64,000 bases of DNA. It comes from a virus. The notes under the pieces are model-generated. The model saw nothing but the letters and a program-made list of their open reading frames with translations, was not told the origin of the DNA and did not search any database. The translations under genes were made by a program, and so were the position numbers. The stretch lies in the IMG/VR virus record IMGVR_UViG_3300021511_000003, positions 62,001-126,000 of that record; one strand, 5' to 3'. This document shows positions 60,447 through 64,000 of the stretch, piece by piece. Numbering within the stretch: position 1 is the first letter of the stretch; each line of letters starts with the position of its first letter.

Positions 60447-61490
60447 ATGACAGATGAAGCGAACAGCGAAGATAAACAAAAAGGCGAGACTATTTCAATT
60501 GGCCTTGATTGTGGTACAATGCATATTGTTTGCGCCAGATCAGATTCTAATGAAGTTAATATGACAAGAAATGTTTTTCTTCCACTTGATGGAGATGATA
60601 TTCAAATATCAGAATTGAGTGATATCAATTATGTGCGAAGCGATGATGATGAATTATTTATTATTGGATCTGATGCTTTTAAATATGCAAATATTTTTGG
60701 TCAAACTATCTCACGCCCAATGGAAAAAGGATTGATTTCACCGAAAGAAATTTCTGCAATTGATGTATTAACATTGATGATTAGAGAATTAATTGGAGAT
60801 GTTCAAACTAAAGATGCATATTGCTCATATTCAGTTCCTGCTGAGGCTATTGATGAAGGTCGATCTATAACATATCATGAAAATGTATTTGCTCGTATTT
60901 TAAAAACACTTGGAGTAAATTATACATCAGTTAATGAAGCAATGGCAATTATTTATTCAGAATGTGCCCAAGAAAAATTTAGTGGTATTGGTGTGAGTTT
61001 TGGTGCAGGAATGGCAAATATTGCTATAGCATATAAAGGTATTCAAGCATTAACATTTTCAACTGCAAGAGCAGGAGACTGGATTGATAATGAAGCAGCA
61101 GCTTCACTTGGTATGGTTGCAAATAGAGTTACAAGTATCAAAGAAAAATATATGCAGTTATCAGGAGAAGTACATATTAAAAATAAAAAAACAAAAAGAG
61201 TATTAGAAGCTCTTTATTACTATCATAAGGCATTGATTGAGTATACTGTAAAGAAGATCATTGAAGAGTTTAATGATAAGGTTGATATCGAAGTTGATGA
61301 ACCAATACCAATTGTTATTTCAGGTGGTACAAGTATGCCTAAAGGATTTGTTGAATTGTTTAAAGATGTTATATCAGGTTATAATTTACCATTTGAACTT
61401 TCAGAAATTAGACGAGCAAAAAATCCTTTAACAGCGGTAGCAAATGGTCTTCTTGTAAGAACAATGTCAGATGTTAAGGGGATGAAATAA
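60447..61490 (+). CDS. Actin-like ATPase
   Basis: 347 aa. Actin-fold nucleotide motifs: phosphate 1 ISIGLDCGTMHIVCAR, phosphate 2 GIGVSFGAGMANIAIAY, and adenosine motif PIVISGGTSMPKGF. Closer to MreB/DnaK-type folds than to ParM. It could form filaments for DNA or virion positioning, or be a non-filament ATPase. Good AAGGAGG site. Overlaps the next gene as TAATG. Confidence 0.8.
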   Translation: MTDEANSEDKQKGETISIGLDCGTMHIVCARSDSNEVNMTRNVFLPLDGDDIQISELSDINYVRSDDDELFIIGSDAFKYANIFGQTISRPMEKGLISPKEISAIDVLTLMIRELIGDVQTKDAYCSYSVPAEAIDEGRSITYHENVFARILKTLGVNYTSVNEAMAIIYSECAQEKFSGIGVSFGAGMANIAIAYKGIQALTFSTARAGDWIDNEAAASLGMVANRVTSIKEKYMQLSGEVHIKNKKTKRVLEALYYYHKALIEYTVKKIIEEFNDKVDIEVDEPIPIVISGGTSMPKGFVELFKDVISGYNLPFELSEIRRAKNPLTAVANGLLVRTMSDVKGMK

Positions 61491-62158
61491 TGTATAATAA
61501 AAATAAAACAGATTGTCCAAGGGGTTTTTATTTTAACAAAGATAAACAGGAATGTGTTCCTATTCAAACTGGTGTTGAGGATAAACTTATATTAAAAGCA
61601 GAAAGATATTTTTTCAAGGAAAACAAAGATTGCCCAGATGGTTTTCATTGGTGCGATCAAACAAATCAATGTATTGAGGATGACTCAGAAAAAAGACAGG
61701 GAAAAGGAAAAGGATTTGGGAAAGGAAATGGGCCAGTTGGTGTTCCTAAAAATGAAGATGTAAATGGTGTTTTTGAAAAGATTAAAGAATCAGAAATAAT
61801 AATTGACAAAATTCTTAATAGGCTTGAAGAAAGTAATTATCTTAATGATGTTACTTTAAGTACGATCATTATGAAGTATGGAATTAGAGCTTCTAAGATG
61901 TATAATAGATGTATGGATAAAGCAAAAACACATCCTATATTAAGTAAAAATAGAGCTTTTGCCAAAGCCACTTGTAAATATAATGATGCGATGTATAACG
62001 TGAAACAGTTAAAAGCTCATATAGGAATGTGTGCACAAGCAAAGAATCCAAATAAATGTAAAAAACAAGTATTGGATGCAATAAAATTGGATTTAAAGTT
62101 GGCAGCTGTTTATGCCAAAAGAATAAAAAAATTGAAACCAAAACTGAAAAAAAATTGA
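61490..62158 (+). CDS. Cys-rich repeat protein, 222 aa
   Basis: Two N-terminal repeats DCPRGFYFNKDKQECVP and DCPDGFHWCDQTNQCIED, of the kind seen in secreted Cys knots, then a Gly/Lys linker and a helical basic domain with CMDKAKTH, ATCKYND, GMCAQAKNPNKC. The end resembles the 320-aa protein at 29836. No signal peptide. Unknown. Confidence 0.72.
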   Translation: MYNKNKTDCPRGFYFNKDKQECVPIQTGVEDKLILKAERYFFKENKDCPDGFHWCDQTNQCIEDDSEKRQGKGKGFGKGNGPVGVPKNEDVNGVFEKIKESEIIIDKILNRLEESNYLNDVTLSTIIMKYGIRASKMYNRCMDKAKTHPILSKNRAFAKATCKYNDAMYNVKQLKAHIGMCAQAKNPNKCKKQVLDAIKLDLKLAAVYAKRIKKLKPKLKKN

Positions 62159-62196
62159 TAGATTTTATATAAAAAATAAAAACGAAAGGAATTAAA

Positions 62197-63483
62197 ATGT
62201 TAGTTGAGTCGAAACGTGGAATTTGGAGAGAAGACACAATTCAAAGAGATATATTACCAATACCCTCACAAATTATGCGACAATTTGGTATCTCTGCCGA
62301 AAATGCAAAACATGTATTGAAATTAGAAGATTTAAGAAAAACACCACCTAATATTATTATTGCTGAAGCAAAAAAGACTTTTGGTTTTATGCAAAATTAT
62401 TTCAGTAGACAACAATTAAAAAAGAAACAAAAATATGTAATGGGACTTGGTGTTTTCCAACAACTTTTTAAAGATAGAAAAAATAAAAAAATTAAGTTGT
62501 TGAAAGCTACAGTACCAAAATTTAAAAATGTTTATAAGCCATATATTGGTCAGGATATAACTGACAAAACTATTCTTGTATTCCGAACTGGAGGAATAGG
62601 TGATCTTCTATTTATTCAACCCAATCTAATATATTTAAAAAACAAATATCCCACATGCAAAATCAAATTTGCCTGTGGTCCGCAATATCAACCTATGGTA
62701 AATAATTGGCCTTGTGTTGATGAAGTTTTAGAGTTACCATTCTTATTTAAACATATGATAAAGTCAGATTATCATATGTTATTTGAAGGTGTTATTGAAA
62801 GGTGTGAAGAAGCAAGAACGGTAAATTCTTACCATCTTTTTACACGATGGCTTGGGTTAAATTTACCAGATAATTTACTTATCCCAAGACAAGATCCGAA
62901 AACAGAACTTATTGATAAATGTTTTAATATATTAACAGAATGGGGGATTGTGAATAAATCATTTGTATTGATGCAGTTACGTGCAAGTTCTCCCATTAGA
63001 ACTCCAACACATGAATTTTGGGTTAAAATTATAGACGAACTGAATGAGAGAGGTCACTATGTTGTTTTAACTGATAGCCCAAGACAATCAGAAAAAATTG
63101 ATGAATTTATTAAAATGTTGAAAAAACCAGAAATGATATTTAACTTTTGTAAACATTCAAAATCTATTGCTTATACAATTGCTCTTACTAAATTAAGTAA
63201 ATGTGTTTACGCTACAGATTCAGCATTGATGCATATTGCTGCATCTATGGATATAAAATGTTTTGGCGTATTCGGGCCATTCCCTGGTTATATTAGATTG
63301 AGTACATATCCTTATGCCTCTTGGGTTGATGCAAAAAGAAAGTGCTCACCATGCTGGATTCATTCACATAAACCTTGTCCACAATCGAAAGATGGTTATA
63401 GTCCCTGTTATGATGAACTTGTAAATACTGATGATAAATTGAAAAAAGTCATTGATAAATTTGAGGATTTATTAAACAGATGA
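62197..63483 (+). CDS. GT9 (ADP-heptose-transferase-like) glycosyltransferase
   Basis: 428 aa. TILVFRTGGIGDLLFIQPNL (acceptor-side N-terminus), VLMQLRASSPIRTPTHEFW, and donor-site CVYATDSALMHIAASMDIKCFGVFGP are family 9 blocks. It adds a Cys-rich C-terminal segment (CSPCWIHSHKPCPQ). The first 110 residues are extra. With the HldA-like kinase it suggests heptose handling by the phage, possibly to alter host LPS or a phage glycan. Confidence 0.8.
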   Translation: MLVESKRGIWREDTIQRDILPIPSQIMRQFGISAENAKHVLKLEDLRKTPPNIIIAEAKKTFGFMQNYFSRQQLKKKQKYVMGLGVFQQLFKDRKNKKIKLLKATVPKFKNVYKPYIGQDITDKTILVFRTGGIGDLLFIQPNLIYLKNKYPTCKIKFACGPQYQPMVNNWPCVDEVLELPFLFKHMIKSDYHMLFEGVIERCEEARTVNSYHLFTRWLGLNLPDNLLIPRQDPKTELIDKCFNILTEWGIVNKSFVLMQLRASSPIRTPTHEFWVKIIDELNERGHYVVLTDSPRQSEKIDEFIKMLKKPEMIFNFCKHSKSIAYTIALTKLSKCVYATDSALMHIAASMDIKCFGVFGPFPGYIRLSTYPYASWVDAKRKCSPCWIHSHKPCPQSKDGYSPCYDELVNTDDKLKKVIDKFEDLLNR

Positions 63484-64000
63484 TTTTATGCGATTATGGG
63501 TGTGGTCGAGAAGCTAAATATCAATTTAAAAATGGTAAATGGTGTTGTAGTAAAAGTAAAAATAGTTGCCCAAAAATGAAGGAATATATGTTTAGAAATA
63601 GAACAGGAAAAAATCATCCTTTATATAATAAAGAACCTTGGAATAAAGGAAAAATAAATATCTATTCTAATATAACACTTCAAAAAATGAAGGAAAATAA
63701 TACTGGTAAAAAATTATCAATTAGTACAAAAGAAAAAATATCTAAATCTTTAAAAAATAGAACCCCTTGGAATAAAGGTAAGACGTATGATGAATTATTT
63801 GGAAGAAAAAAATCTGAAAAATTAAGATTAAAACATAGTATATTTATAAAAAAATTAATCAAAAAAAATAAATATACAACAAATACAATAAGTAAAATTA
63901 AAAATAAATATCCATTATTTTATAAAATTGAAGTAATGAGATATAATCCAAATAAGTCTGTAGAAAAAGAGATTCAAGTACACTGTAAAAATCATAATTG
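63480..64000 (+). CDS. HNH homing endonuclease (truncated by window end)
   Basis: ATGATT start overlaps the glycosyltransferase stop (ATGA). Visible part: zinc knuckle CDYGCGREAKYQFKNGKWCC, EPWNKGKINIYSNITLQKM and TPWNKGKTYDELFG repeats, then KEIQVHCKNHN. The nuclease domain lies beyond the window. Confidence 0.85.
   Translation, partial: MILCDYGCGREAKYQFKNGKWCCSKSKNSCPKMKEYMFRNRTGKNHPLYNKEPWNKGKINIYSNITLQKMKENNTGKKLSISTKEKISKSLKNRTPWNKGKTYDELFGRKKSEKLRLKHSIFIKKLIKKNKYTTNTISKIKNKYPLFYKIEVMRYNPNKSVEKEIQVHCKNHN

Overview
The window looks like part of a large, AT-rich, tailed (myovirus-type) bacteriophage genome. Supporting evidence: intact multisubunit RNA polymerase beta and beta-prime homologues; a T4-like replisome (sliding clamp, clamp loader, primase, Dda-like helicase, FEN-type 5' nuclease, UvsX/RecA, RuvC resolvase); baseplate and spike genes (gp5/VgrG-like spike, PAAR tip, gp53-like wedge, amidase); many free-standing HNH endonucleases of one family; and tightly packed genes with ATGA/TAATG overlaps. 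Lipoproteins, secreted proteins, a heptose kinase and an ADP-heptose-transferase-like enzyme suggest a Gram-negative host. A cyclic-di-GMP (GEMM-I) riboswitch would fit a deltaproteobacterial host, but that is inference.

Layout. 1-5570 (minus): hypothetical genes, then a Ro60-like TROVE/VWA protein directly downstream of two structured RNAs that look like bacterial Y RNAs (tRNA-like core on a long terminal stem). 5573-13448 (minus): rpoC-like then rpoB-like genes, flanked by remnants of the HNH family. 13628-19450 (minus): lipoprotein, unknown 492-aa protein, heptose kinase behind a c-di-GMP riboswitch, and four exported proteins, two of them with visibly higher GC. 19569-28809 (minus): baseplate/tail module, with an M48 peptidase. 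28822-37594 (minus): Cas4-like nuclease, KH protein, UvsX, class II ribonucleotide reductase and a queuosine-salvage-like enzyme. 37870-44080 (minus): ferritin-like protein, HNH enzymes, a stand-alone LigD-type phosphoesterase, a second M48 peptidase, P-loop kinase, RuvC and a connector-like protein. 44135-50967 (minus): replication operon. 51290-64000 (plus): mostly unknown proteins, a structural protein, Nudix hydrolase, actin-like ATPase, glycosyltransferase and three HNH genes.

Regulation. A recurrent element, roughly TWRGAACA with a W-A step six bases after AACA, lies about 25-75 bases before start codons on both strands, including just upstream of the riboswitch and of the Y RNA locus. 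It resembles the AACA-N6 promoters known for the non-virion RNA polymerase of phage AR9, so it may be read by the polymerase encoded here. A second exact 14-mer (ATTAATATATATAG) occurs four times, each inside an inverted-repeat context between transcription units.

The most unusual systems are the Ro60/Y RNA pair, the phage-promoter-driven c-di-GMP riboswitch, the promoter regulon paired with an intact viral RNA polymerase, and the tiny translationally coupled ORFs left by internal deletion of HNH genes. All functional calls are from reading protein motifs by eye; no database search was run.
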